Source: Sipunculus nudus (taxonomy: Eukaryota; Annelida; Sipuncula; Golfingiida; Sipunculidae). From it: a stretch of 64,000 nucleotides of DNA. This document shows, piece after piece, positions 54,238-62,199 of this stretch (positions are counted from its first letter, which is position 1; each line of letters opens with the position of its first letter). The notes below the pieces were generated by a model. That model ran no database searches. It saw only the letters and a list, made by a program, of their open reading frames with translations, and was not told where the DNA came from. The DNA lies in the NCBI GenBank assembly GCA_026874595.1, contig CM049319.1:54138917-54202916 (forward strand). Direction: 5' to 3'. The position numbers and the translations under genes were made by a program.

Positions 54238-57200
54238 GTGGTCAAAAGTAGGGCTTGTGTAATACATTTTTTTGGATTGAGAATCAATAACATAAAGGAT
54301 GAGAATCAAGAGACATGTTACTTTGTTCATATTTTTATCCGCCAAAACAAAGTTTTGCGGATACTATGTTTTTGACTGTGATGTGGTGCCTAACCATTCG
54401 GCATTGACCTCTGACCCTTCCTCTCTCCAGTGCGTCCAGCTGTGCATCTGTTTTGACACATTTACCCACATATCTTCAGACTTGTTTGACCAATCAGGAA
54501 AAAAAAATTCACAAATATAGCCCTTGGATATCTTTATAGCATACACAAAAATGGGGGCGACACCTGCAACCATTTTTGCACAGCATCCATCAGTTTTTGG
54601 ACCTGGGTTAAAATCACACTTATCTCAGCAGTGGTTCGACTATTTCACCTGAAATTTTTCATGCATATACATACTGGATAGCTTTCTTGTTTTATGACAG
54701 GTGGCGCCACCTACATTCACATTCATGCTGCAGTTATCTATGCTAATATGGATAAAATCACTCACATTTTGGCAGTGGTTTGACTTTTCCACCTGAAATT
54801 TTGCATGTGTATACATCTTGGATAATTTCTCATTAAAATAACAGGTGGCACCACCTACATTCATGTTTACATGGCAGACATCCATGTTAATAGGCAACAC
54901 ATTTTACTTTATATCCCCTTGCCACTCAGTCCATGCCTCACTCCACCCCTCTACTCTGATTTTGGCGGATACATGTAGGCCCTTGTTGACTACCCGTATT
55001 CTAGTTATAAATAGTTAATATAATGAATCGCTCATTGGGCTTTTATTTTTATGGAATATGCAGGTAACTGATTTTCCACATAAGTAAAAATCCTCCAATC
55101 ATTTAGTCTATCACTAAAACTTCAAAAAGCAAGCCTGTTGTTGTTCTGCTTTAGGAAACAACATCATGTGACCTTACATTAGTGTCCAGGTTAGCAGTGA
55201 TCTACTGGTAAGGTTTAATAAAACATAGAAAATATTGGTTATATAATCAGTCTATTTTTAGCTCAGCTGACTATAAGTCATCTGAGCTATAGTCGTGGTC
55301 CATTGTCCGTCGTCCGTCTGTCCGGATGTCCGTCCGTAAGACTTGCACGTTTCAACACCATTGGACCTACGAATCTGAAATTCGGCATACAGTTAGATGT
55401 CCCCAAAATCTCATACCATGCCAAAAATTGGGTCAATATGACTTCGTTCCTTCGAGATATTAAGGAAAAACCTCAATTTTTTATTAGAAATCTATTTTCA
55501 CACTTCAGGACTGCCTAATATCAAAACCACTCATCTTGTTTTCTTCATTTTTACCATAAATATTCCTCTATATGGTTCCTAAGTACATGCCAGAAATTAA
55601 GTCAGTATTTTTTAATTTAAAAAAGTTATGGGCCCAAACATAATGGACTTTGTAAAAAAAATGAGGAAAGATATTTTGTCACTTAAGACCAAAAGTGTTA
55701 AAGGTAGGAATTTTTTTTCAGTAATACTACTTTAAATAATCAAAATTTAATTGTATACCAAAAATTAGATCAAAATCTGTTAAATTTTTTTAAATATTGG
55801 CAAAAATATAAAATTGGTACCTTAAATTTTGCCCAAGTTTGACCACGGCACGTTTTTTTCGTGTAACTGCTGTGGATTTAATTTTCAAAGCATGTTTTTG
55901 TTACCATTTCAACTGTTAAAACAAAAAATTTGAAACCAGTTGATCAAAAACTGTAGATTTTATTAAAGTTTTGAAGGACCATGTCACATATTGTTTACAT
56001 CAAGCTAGTGTTATGCAGTTTACTAGAGCTCAGCTCCCCAGCTTCAGCTCTAAGTTCCTTAAATTTTGCATCAGTTAGATGTCCCCCAAATCCTCTACCA
56101 TACTAAAAGTTTGGTCACTAGGACTGCATTCCCTCGAGATATTAAGAAAAAACTTCATTTTTCCATTAAAACCCCATTGTTACACTTTAAGATTGCCTAA
56201 TATCAAAACCACTGATCTGACTTTGATCATATATAATATACATATTTTTCTATACATTCGCTATGCATATGCCAGAAATGATGTCAGTATTGTGTAATTG
56301 TTTTAAGTTCTAGGCCCAAACATAATGCACTTTGTAAAAAATCAAGAAATATATTTACTCTCTTAACATGAAAATTGCTGAAGGTAGACATTTTTTGCCA
56401 GGGATATAACATAATTTAATCAAGATTCAATTGTATTCCCAAAATTAGTTCTGAATTTTTCAAATTTTAAAAGTTATTAGCATAAATATAAAATCAGTAC
56501 CTTAAATTTTGCCCAACTTTGGCCATGGCATGTTTTTTCCCTGTAAGCACTGTTGATTTAATTTTCATATCTTGCACACGTAAGGATTTTAGCTTCTAAA
56601 TTCTGAAGTTATAAAAGGAATTGTCAAAAACTAGCTTTTATGAAAGTTTTTATGAGACCATATCACACCTTGGCTGTACTGAAGCCCCTCTTTTATGTCC
56701 CCACATTGACCTTTCAGGCCAATTATGCATGCTTGAAGCGAGGCACTCTGCAGCCAGCCAGCTCTTGGGTGGCTTCAACTGGATCTAACTGTCCAACCCC
56801 CTCCACTAGTATTTGTTTAGGCCATAAACATAACAATAAACATTTTTTTTTAAATTGTTGGTTTATGATAAGAACTTAAAAAAATAAATGGAAAAGGAAT
56901 TTATAGTTAATGAGTTACAGGGGAGTACCTTGCAATTACTGATCATTTATGGATCTTCCATGGATGGCCAAAATTGTATTTCAAATGACACCATGCAGTC
57001 ACCATTGGGTATTTTTCATTTCAACCATAAAAATGAAAAATAAATAATTAAAATAAATGGTTGTTTACTATTAGGGATTATATGAAGCAAGATAATGATA
57101 GACAAGGATGCAGTTGATTATATTAAATTAATCTAAATTTCCAGGTCTCTTCCAGGTTTATAACGTTGGTTTATATTTATTACAAAATTAAAATAATAAA

Positions 57201-57816
57201 TAAATATGTCAAAAATTTAAAATATTACTCAGACAAGTGCTCATTAAAGATTTTAATTTGTTTGACATGGTTGTATCAGTTGTTACATGATACTGGCTAA
57301 ATAATCAAAATTTATATTGCTGGTCCTTTATTTCAGTTCATAAAATTAAACATTCCCAACTCCAGTTTGCTCCTGGTATGATATATTGGGTGTTTTGATC
57401 CTTGGATTAATTTTAACACATGTATTAGTTTTATAGCTGAGAATACTTTTCTTTTTTTCCTGATACCATTTAAAAAAATATAAATATTCAAATTTTCCTG
57501 TTAGTGCTGTGGATTTAATTTTCATAGCATGTACACATTCACATTTCATCTGTTAAAATCTGAAATTTGAAACCAGTTGATCAAAAACTGCAGTTTTCAG
57601 TTTCCAGGTACCATGTCCTCATTGTTTACATAAGATCAGTATAAATGCAGTGTACTGGGCAGTTACATAACACCTTCAGGTCTGACCTACTGCCACTGTG
57701 AGTGTCTGGGTCAGGCAGTAATTACCAGAGAGCCTCTCTTTCTCTCTCTCTCTGGCAGTCAAGGTCTCTCTTTCTCTCTCTCTCTCTCTCCTCTGCTTTT
57801 TCTCTTTCTTTCTCCA

Positions 57817-57865
<49 letters not shown>

Positions 57866-60800
57866 AATTGCCTCCCTTCCTCCCTCCATCCCATTCTGTT
57901 GACAGGTACTATAAACTAGATACATTAGCTATAAATGTTGATGCAATTTAGAAATGTGAATCAACTGAAATATTCACAATCACATGTATGTTATACTGTA
58001 AATTTATAGTAACACTCACAAACTTGGATTAAAATTATGTAATGAAAAAAAGGAATAAATGCAAATATTGTTAATTTTTTCTTGGATTAGTAGAATGTGG
58101 GGAAAAATTATTTGCTTTGTTTCTCCATCTTTCTGTCTGTTTTAAATATTTAATGTTCATGAATAAACTTTTTTTATAAGCACTGTTGAATTAAATTTCA
58201 TATCTTGTATGTATATGCAAGGGTGTTGTAACTCTCACCATCCCCTTCTTCATCCCACTGAGGCTTTGCTCCTTGGCACTGTGAACAATAGTTCTATGGC
58301 TATAGCATAAAATTTAATAATTAAAGAAAATATCTACAGAGAGACAGAGGCATTGTAACTCTGATCATAACACCCCCCCCCCCCCCCATCAAGTCATTGC
58401 ACCTGTGGAATGGGGACGTTATGGCAACTGTATACATGTCATAAAATTGATAAAAAAAGGTTTACGAAATAAATTGGATCTCATCAGACAAATGTGAAAA
58501 CTGTTGAACTGTCAACAGCTTATCAAAAAGGTAACCAATGGAAAGGCATGGTCAGGTCTCAAATATTATTTGCCACATTTTCTTCAATCATATAAACCAA
58601 CCATTGCCCAGATTACCTCTTCCTTTCAAACATTATCTACATTTCATCATATTGTTAAGATTTTAACCTTTCAGGTGGTTCAGTACTGTTGACCATTTGT
58701 CCATAGGTACCTATGTACATGCCAGAAATTATGTCAATATTGTGTAATATGTAGACGTGAGGGGCATCAAAATAATGCACCTTGTCAAGACCTATCTTGT
58801 CAAGATTTTATGTCATACAGTCACAAATTCATAAATCCCCTCATCAGCATAGTTAATCATAACCTTGTATCTGTCAAATTGAACTCTTGCAGTTTTCCAT
58901 ACACTATAGATCCGTCAACAAATAGCCTTATCATCATTATACCACTGCTTAGCAAACTGTCATTGCATTCATATTTGCTCAAATAAATTGCTTTTTTCGA
59001 CCCCTCCCAAATAAATAAAACATAAACCACTATATTTTACTCCATATTAATCCATCTGTCAGGTTATTTCATATATCATTTACTCACATATTACATTATA
59101 TTCCTTTATAAAAGGCCAACATGACCATGATATTCTAAGCTTTATCTACTCAATATATTATCACAATGGTGATACATTTATAGTCCAATCATGATCAGCT
59201 GAGCGCCGTGACCCATGGGTCCCTTGTTAGGGAACCTGTGAGCTTATGCGATGGTGTGGTGTTGTCTGTTGTTTGTCTCATGTACGTTAACCCATACTGT
59301 CTCAAAAATGGCAGGTGCCAGCATCACCAGTTTTCATGCAAAAAATAAGTCGTCCAAAATCTCATCAGATTTTGCTAATTTTTTGGCTAACTGCATATTT
59401 TTAGATTTTATAGGGAAAAAGCTTAAAATTCTTTAAAAATCTTCTTCTCTGAAACTGTTCAGCCAAATTGTCCAATATTTCACAGAAATGATTCCATGAA
59501 CAATTTCTCACAAGTTTGTTCCAATGGTCCAAACCCTGTGTTTTTTTGCCAAATTACAGGAAGTTGAACTTAGTCATCTGTCCAAAAAAGCATACTCAAA
59601 TTATTGTCTCAGAAAAGGCTGGCGATATCATCACCAAATTTAATGCCAATGTAGGTCACATGAGTCATATAGAAATTTAGGTATTGGTGGCGCCACTTGC
59701 ATTGACCTTTCTTGTGCTGGGGTCATCAGTTTTCAGTACATTAACCCATAATTTCTCAGGAACAGCAGGAGCTAGCATCCCCAAATTTTACACAAAAATC
59801 TGTCACGTATCAAAAGTTGTGGGATAAAATCAAAATTTTTTATGTGGGGGAAGCCTTAGAACCATACCTTTTAGTTTCTATCGGCCTAATACAAATATAT
59901 TGTTTCAATTATATTGCACAACAATGATTCTTAGGTGGCCTTTGTTCAAATTTTACTTGAATGATTTTTAGCTCAGCTGACTGTGTTGTTCTCCTTGGAA
60001 ACGTGTAATTAGGTCTCTGTTACCCATATTTTCTGAGCTATGGGTCTTATAAGCACCCCTCAGAATAATTGAAAATTTGATACCAAAGTAGGGCACAAAT
60101 GGTTACCATTTGGCACAGAAACTTCTAAATTGACATCCTGAGAGTTCCTCAAAAGTTCTCCTCAGAAACCTAAAATTTGGTCACTATGACCTATATTCTT
60201 TGTTTTAGGGTATGTTTGAGCACCCCAGAAATAATGCAAAATACACAAAAATTGCCAGATTCCTCAGGAAAGGCAGGTTGGATTGTCATCAAATTTGTTG
60301 TGCATATGGGTCATGATGAACTTAAGCTAAGATGCATGAACAATGATGCCACCTACTTTATCTTAATTTGTTGCCTGTGCAAGGACATATTGTCAACATG
60401 TCAGTCAGCTGAGCATCATGACCCATGGGTCACTTGTTGGCAAAAATTAAGGACCTTTAACAATGAAAGGACTGCATATTTTTTTATTTCAAACATTTTG
60501 ATAAAAAGTCCTGTATGTCAGCCTGAAAAAAAGCATTTTAACCAAACTCTTTCAGTATGTGTAAACAGATTAACCAACAGGCCAAGATTAAGTATGTACC
60601 TATAAATAGATTGGCAGACTGCCAACTATTTCAGATTTGGCAACAGGCCAAATGTCTGTCTGGATCTATTTATACCTTAGGCAGACTGCCAACTGTATCA
60701 GATTAGGCATCAGGTCAAGAGTTCACTCAGTGCAGCCAGGTATAGGTCAAGGTTCTGCTTCCTACAATGACTTTTGCACAGTGTATGTGCCTGCTTTTTG

Positions 60801-62199
60801 CTACAGAGGAATTGGATATATCAGCCTGAAATTTAACATATTTATACATATTAGATAGCTTTGTTGTATACAAGACCAGTGGCACCTTCTACAATAATTT
60901 TTTGCACAGTGTATGTCCCTGCTTATTTCTCAGGAGGGGTTTGATATATCAGCCTGAATTGGTATATGTATACATCTAGGATAGCTTTATTGTATACAAG
61001 ACTGGTGGTGCAAGCTACAATCATTTTTGTGTGTGCACCCATGCCAGAATTTCAGCAGTGATGTTTGTGTATTTGGTTCATGTTCAAAATGTTTAGTACA
61101 TGCATTGTTTATATACATGTTACGCATGTATTTGAAAAGTAATCCTCCAACATTGAAACATTATACTTAGTGTATATCCCATTGCACAGGTTTGCATTAG
61201 GCCTATAGGCCTTGTTTTAAGTTTTTAACGCATTTACTTCTAAGTTTGAAACCTTCAAGTGAAGTTGTCATATGTCCAAAAGCCCACTGAAACCCACTTC
61301 TAAGGACAATTCACAAAATTCATGATTTTTTTTTTGCACTCTGGCAGTCATTTTGCTCATTGTTCAACATTCCTTAATTAATCTGAGCATCATGGCCAAT
61401 GGGCCACTAGTATTTTCAGAGATGGTCAGATGACAGTCAGATTGTATCTGTCTCACAGGTGTGGTTTCATCTAGATTCCTCTGACCAGTCAGATTGTATC
61501 TGTCTCACAGGTGTGGTTTCATCTAGATTTCTGAAACCTTGTTTTATTTATTTATGAACCCTTTTGCTTTTTATAAAAAGGCCACAATGTCAAGGGTCAC
61601 ATGAAACCCATTTCTAAGGACTCTTCACAAAATTCATGATTTTTTTGGCACTCTGGCAGTCATTTTTCTCATTGTTCAACATTCCTTAACTCATCTGAGT
61701 ATCATGGCCCATGGGCCACTAGTATTTTTGGAGATGGTCAGATGACAGCAATTGTATCTGTCTCACAGGTGTGGATTTTTCCAGATTCCTGAAACCTTGT
61801 TTATTTATATAAGAACCTGATTGCTTTTTAGGCCACATTGTCAAGGGTCACATGATCACTATTTGAAAAAGCTAATAAAAATATAAAAATTCAGCTGAGC
61901 ATTGAAACACTCTAGTCCCTAGCTCTTTTTAACAAAGATGAAAAAGAGATGGAGGGTTGTTCCTTACATGTTATTTTTTTGTTTCAGGCAACATTCTCCT
62001 GAACATCAAGTTGGGCTCAAGCATTCCGGTGTCTCGCCAGGGAAAGAATAACGTGTCTATTTTCTGTATCCCAAACCCTCCGCTCAATCCTAAAGCAGAC
62101 TCAACCAAACCTGTCGGGATGTTGATCAGAGTCAAAACAGGTGACGACGCAGACGAGCTGTATGAAAAAATGACAGAGGTCAAGACAGAGAGTTCGTAG
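21267..62199 (+). CDS. NUP50: Nucleoporin NUP50 (NPAP60), complete gene span, 7 coding exons
   Basis: Coding exons 21280-21348, 35623-35715, 37828-38329, 44800-45150, 47636-47714, 51410-51528 and 61988-62199 total 1425 nt, 474 residues plus stop. All intron phases match, and the human protein is of similar length (468). NUP50 sits on the nuclear basket and helps recycle importin-alpha cargo complexes (family knowledge). Residues 1-54 carry KELTDRNWD and VIKKAKR, the importin-alpha-binding start. About 155-200 carries LNESVSKWIKQHV and NPLCILTPIFKDY, the Nup153-binding-like segment. Five FG dipeptides (GFGS, SFGS, LFGS) lie between about 65 and 315. About 346-470 is the Ran-binding domain (EEDAFYTKL, CKLYFKSGDEWKEKG, LLIRADTNLGNILL, VSIFCIPNPP, MLIRVKTGDDADELY). 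Introns of up to 14.3 kb are filled with mobile elements. Confidence 0.96.
21727..24132 (+). mobile_element. Hairpin family 1 element with ~145-bp tandem core
   Basis: It starts TTTTTAGCTCAGCTGACT with the partner hairpin arm, then CTATAGCG and the CCGGCCGTCC region. The core (about 21980-22560) repeats a ~135-150-bp unit containing GGTCAAAGGTCA and TTTCACATATAGCTCACC. The far end is CAGCTGAGCGTCATGACCC then ATGGGTCACTTG at about 24104-24132. A second hairpin start at 21437 belongs to an adjacent partial copy. Confidence 0.6.
24280..26660 (+). repeat. Large dispersed repeat, copy 1 (intron 1), split by two insertions
   Basis: Matches 59590-61020 in order, including GGTGGCGCCACC (24378), the CAGCCAGATATAGGTCAAG region near 25987 and GACTGGTGGTGCCACCTACA (26559). 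It continues after inserts at 30324-30382 and 31607-31785. The interior shows its own ~1.1-kb partial repetition (24300 and 25360). Confidence 0.75.
27405..27800 (+). mobile_element. Hairpin family 1 copy inside the GGGCC element
   Basis: TTTTTAGCTCAGCTGATTTT then AGCATGCTGACCATAG and a GTCC-rich stretch mark the start. The far end is not clear. It implies that the 3.66-kb element has served as an insertion target. Confidence 0.6.
28380..28620. other. Unassigned GC-richer block within the GGGCC element
   Basis: The block has GGCCTCTACCCAGGGTAAGC and CAGTCCTATGACCCAGCAAT, unlike the AT-rich surroundings and not matched elsewhere in the window. No frame or RNA fold was recognised. Confidence 0.3.
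30383..31606 (+). mobile_element. Hairpin family 1 element inserted between two T residues, 1.22 kb
   Basis: It starts AGCTCAGCTGACTGTAAGTC and ends CAACTGAGTGTTGAAACCC then ATGAGTCCCTAG. The corresponding uninterrupted site at about 61010-61040 places the junctions at T|AGCTC and CCTAG|TT without a target duplication. The core carries AGGTCA-rich units and a TGTC microsatellite (30826-30860). Confidence 0.75.
31607..31785 (+). repeat. Continuation of large dispersed repeat, copy 1
   Basis: GTGCACCCATGCCAGAATTT through GCATTAGGCCTGTAGGCCTT matches 61030-61215 closely, completing the copy interrupted by the insertions to its left. Confidence 0.8.
32041..32310 (+). repeat. Family 1 terminal region, second subtype
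   Basis: Matches the complement of 14533-14830 and also 58500-58720. It ends CAGCTGAGCACAGTGACCC then ATGGGTCCATTG, the family 1 far terminus. A weak shared peptide in translation reflects DNA similarity rather than a gene. Confidence 0.65.
32400..33310 (+). repeat. ~170-bp imperfect tandem repeat block
   Basis: Recurrent phrases such as TTGGCATGTACATCCATCTT, GTAAACCAGACAG and GGTGGTGCCATCT or GGCGCCAACT return every 150-200 bp about five times. This is tandem core text of a mobile element, without coding signal. Confidence 0.6.
33311..35008 (+). mobile_element. Hairpin family 1 element, 1.7 kb
   Basis: It starts TTTTTAGCTCAGCTGACTAT then the AAGTCATCTGAGCTT arm, followed by a CCGTCGTCTGTCC stretch. 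Body text ATGTCCCCAAAATCTCCTAC is shared with 51648 and 55255. The far end is CTTCAGCTGAGCGCCCATGG then GTCCATTG. Confidence 0.7.
35623..35715 (+). CDS. NUP50: NUP50 coding exon 2
   Basis: Thirty-one codons, AGVFVQANKDVLNKRVIKKA then KRKVVGEDGAQ, acceptor ATTATAG and donor CACAG|GTAAGT, phase 0. This is the basic patch that aligns with LKNRAIKKAKRR in vertebrate NUP50, an importin-alpha contact region. The AG three bases in would break the frame, so 35623 is preferred. Confidence 0.93.
35716..37827 (+). other. NUP50: NUP50 intron 2, no recognised element
   Basis: AT-rich intron between coding exons 2 and 3. Apart from a short fragment with CAGCTGAGCG near 37110 no repeat family or exon was identified. 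Confidence 0.6.
37828..38329 (+). CDS. NUP50: NUP50 coding exon 3, FG and Nup153-binding-like segment
   Basis: The exon has 167 codons plus one base, acceptor TTTACAG, donor GCAG|GTCAGT. It begins GGSKAFAGFAGFGSKSG, a Gly/Ser/Phe-rich stretch with FG motifs. From about 38130 it encodes the conserved helix-rich LRSLNESVSKWIKQHVEKNP and TPIFKDYQEHLASIEKK. The minus-strand frame covering the same bases is a shadow. Confidence 0.95.
38525..39110 (+). mobile_element. Hairpin family 4 copy with ~190-bp internal repeats
   Basis: GACATATTATGGTATACCCA then CCCGTACATCTGTTAACTTT mark the start. AATGAGGTCAGAGGTCACCA and related text recur at 38715, 38857 and 39003. Directly followed by the 51-bp array. 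Confidence 0.7.
39143..40982. repeat. 51-bp minisatellite, about 36 units, alternating A/B types
   Basis: Each 51-bp unit starts TTTGCT and contains TCTCTAGATG. Type A carries TTTGTCCAGATTATCCC and type B TTTCTCAAGGTTTCCCC. They mostly alternate, giving a 102-bp higher-order period. Because 51 is divisible by three, long open frames appear in several frames: plus 39196-40323 and 39522-40895, minus 39608-40567. No start context, splice link or conserved domain supports any as a gene. It lies in NUP50 intron 3. Confidence 0.92.
41534..41905 (+). mobile_element. Hairpin family 1 copy, first of two head-to-tail
   Basis: It starts TTTTTAGCTCAGCTGACTGT with the AAGTCATCTCAGCT arm. It contains CTTGGAAACCTGGAATTAGG and ends near ACTGGTGGTGCCACTTGTAT before the next copy. 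Confidence 0.75.
41908..43340 (+). mobile_element. Hairpin family 1 copy with AGGTCA-rich tandem core
   Basis: The start repeats the 41534 copy. The sequence from about 42360 to 43340 is a tandem core whose units hold GGTCAAAGGTCA-type motifs and ACTTTTCATCCGAAACCTTC text. It contains a (CTGT)n tract at 42413-42437. Confidence 0.7.
43708..44545 (+). mobile_element. Hairpin family 2 element, 326-bp tandem units
   Basis: The hairpin GTATCCCCAGACAAAGTCAG then GGGATAC is followed by TATGTTTT. Units of about 326 bp repeat, with GGTGGCGCCACCT marks at 44029 and 44355 and GAGTGTCCTTGACCTTGAAT text. It lies just upstream of NUP50 exon 4. Confidence 0.7.
44800..45150 (+). CDS. NUP50: NUP50 coding exon 4, FG region
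   Basis: The exon spans 351 nt, enters in phase 1 (G|AT gives Asp) and leaves in phase 1 (ACA G|). Acceptor TTTTCACAG, donor ACAG|GTATTT. It is Ser/Thr/Gly-rich with GSLFGSG, GLFGSGL and IGFGSS motifs, typical of a short FG-repeat linker that binds transport receptors weakly. A long minus-strand frame here is a shadow. Confidence 0.93.
45222..45545. mobile_element. CACTGCAGTC-family MITE with ~45-bp TIRs
   Basis: The left end CACTGCAGTCATTCTAGATC then TCCTTCGCTTTAACTGCTGC matches the inverted right end CACTGCAGTCACTCCAGACC then TCCTCTTTAACCGCTGC. About 0.32 kb, no coding capacity. Related copies are at 1005 and 7515. Confidence 0.75.
46045..46440 (+). mobile_element. Hairpin family 4 copy
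   Basis: GGACATATTATAATGGTATA at the start and GGTCAGAAGTCACCTGG and GGTCAGAGGTCACCAGG later match 38525-39110 and 63516-64000. Confidence 0.65.
46700..46722. repeat. (TAA)n microsatellite
   Basis: About eight TAA units followed by TA repeats. Confidence 0.85.
47636..47714 (+). CDS. NUP50: NUP50 coding exon 5, start of the Ran-binding domain
   Basis: The exon spans 79 nt: G|TEEEEYEPPKPEVTTVTEE then DAFYTK plus two bases. Acceptor CTTGTAG, donor AAGTT|GTAAGA. It aligns with EEENDEPPKVVVTEVKEEDAFY of vertebrate NUP50. It is too short for an ORF scan. Confidence 0.92.
47715..49810 (+). other. NUP50: NUP50 intron 5, mostly unassigned
   Basis: AT-rich text. Short plus- and minus-strand frames show no conserved motif. 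CAGGGAATTC/AGTCAGGGAA repetition near 47750-47820 is local. Confidence 0.5.
49813..50858 (+). mobile_element. Hairpin family 3 element with ~148-bp tandem core
   Basis: It starts AGGGCCCCGCTTGACAAGCG then ATGCCCTATAG, a hairpin with 13-base arms and a one-base loop. It ends GCGGGGCCCT, the inverted outer arm. The core repeats about every 148 bp (49909, 50059, 50208, 50351), each unit with CAACAACA, CAGCTTTCCCAAATTCA and ATATGGC(G/C)GCCA text. The last part is a 223-bp direct duplication. Confidence 0.8.
50369..50814 (+). repeat. 223-bp near-identical direct duplication
   Basis: CCAAATTTACAAGGATCATT starts at 50369 and again at 50592. The two copies differ by only about two bases over the region I compared, so the duplication is recent. 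Confidence 0.85.
51410..51528 (+). CDS. NUP50: NUP50 coding exon 6, Ran-binding domain core
   Basis: The exon spans 119 nt, enters in phase 2 and leaves in phase 1. It encodes CKLYFKSGDEWKEKGKGNLY and the KTQLLIRADTNL strand of the RanBP1-type domain. Acceptor ATTTACAG, donor CTAG|GTGAGT. Confidence 0.94.
51648..53828 (+). mobile_element. Hairpin family 1 element, 2.2 kb, copy 1 of a related pair
   Basis: The hairpin AGCTCAGCTGACTATAAGTC then ATCTGAGCTATAG is followed by a (GTCC)n run (51700-51748). The body ends CAGCTGAGCGTCGTGGCCC then ATAGGTCCCTTG. It begins about 120 bp after NUP50 exon 6. The first 1.4 kb is closely related to 55255-57150. Confidence 0.75.
54161..54234. repeat. (TA)n microsatellite, about 70 bp
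   Basis: Nearly uninterrupted TA with one GTATAAAT break. The Tyr-Ile repeat peptide on the minus strand is an artefact. Confidence 0.95.
54337..54985 (+). mobile_element. Hairpin family 2 element, 0.65 kb
   Basis: The hairpin ATCCGCCAAAACAAAGTTTT then GCGGAT is followed by ACTATG. The far end is TTTTGGCGGATACATGTAGG then CCCTTG, the inverted outer arm. Inside are two GGTGGC(G/A)CCACCTACATTCA units about 145 bp apart. Confidence 0.78.
57730..57863. repeat. (TC)n microsatellite
   Basis: CT-rich tract with long pure (TC)n at its end. The Arg/Glu and Ser/Leu repeat peptides across it are artefacts. Confidence 0.93.
58374..58387. repeat. Poly(C) tract
   Basis: C14 run. Confidence 0.9.
59590..61215 (+). 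repeat. Large dispersed repeat, copy 2 (intron 6), uninterrupted
   Basis: Matches intron 1 pieces at 24280-26660, 30324-30382 and 31607-31785 in order. It lacks the insertions at 26661-30323 and 30383-31606. A family 1 hairpin start lies inside at 59964, with a far end at about 60407-60437. Confidence 0.75.
61290..61930 (+). repeat. ~316-bp tandem array just upstream of the NUP50 last exon
   Basis: CACAAAATTCATGATTTTTT recurs at about 61312 and 61628. A 52-bp duplication of CAGATTGTATCTGTCTCACA lies near 61440-61510. Units carry GTATCTGTCTCACAG|GTGTGG, an acceptor-like string ending at 61458, 61510 and 61768. Confidence 0.75.
61988..62199 (+). CDS. NUP50: NUP50 coding exon 7, terminal, with stop codon
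   Basis: The exon enters in phase 1 (G|GC gives Gly) after acceptor TTGTTTCAG. It encodes NILLNIKLGSSIPVSRQGKN, NVSIFCIPNPPLNPKADSTK and MLIRVKTGDDADELYEKMTE, the C-terminal half of the Ran-binding domain, and ends at TAG 62197-62199. The final residues match the usual NUP50 end, so no further coding exon is expected. Confidence 0.95.

Larger units (their letters stand above)
55255..59228 (+). mobile_element. Hairpin family 1 element, copy 2, with nested additions
   Basis: It starts AGCTCAGCTGACTATAAGTC then ATCTGAGCTATAG and ends CAGCTGAGCGCCGTGACCC then ATGGGTCCCTTG. A second partial body copy lies at 56040-56600, a CT-rich microsatellite at 57730-57863, and the second family 1 subtype at 58500-58720. 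It could be more than one nested insertion. Confidence 0.55.

Noticed and set aside
54034-54345. Tyr-Ile repeat peptide
   Set aside because: Produced by the (TA)n microsatellite.
57676-57925. Arg/Glu-rich and Ser/Leu-rich frames
   Set aside because: Translation of a (TC)n microsatellite.
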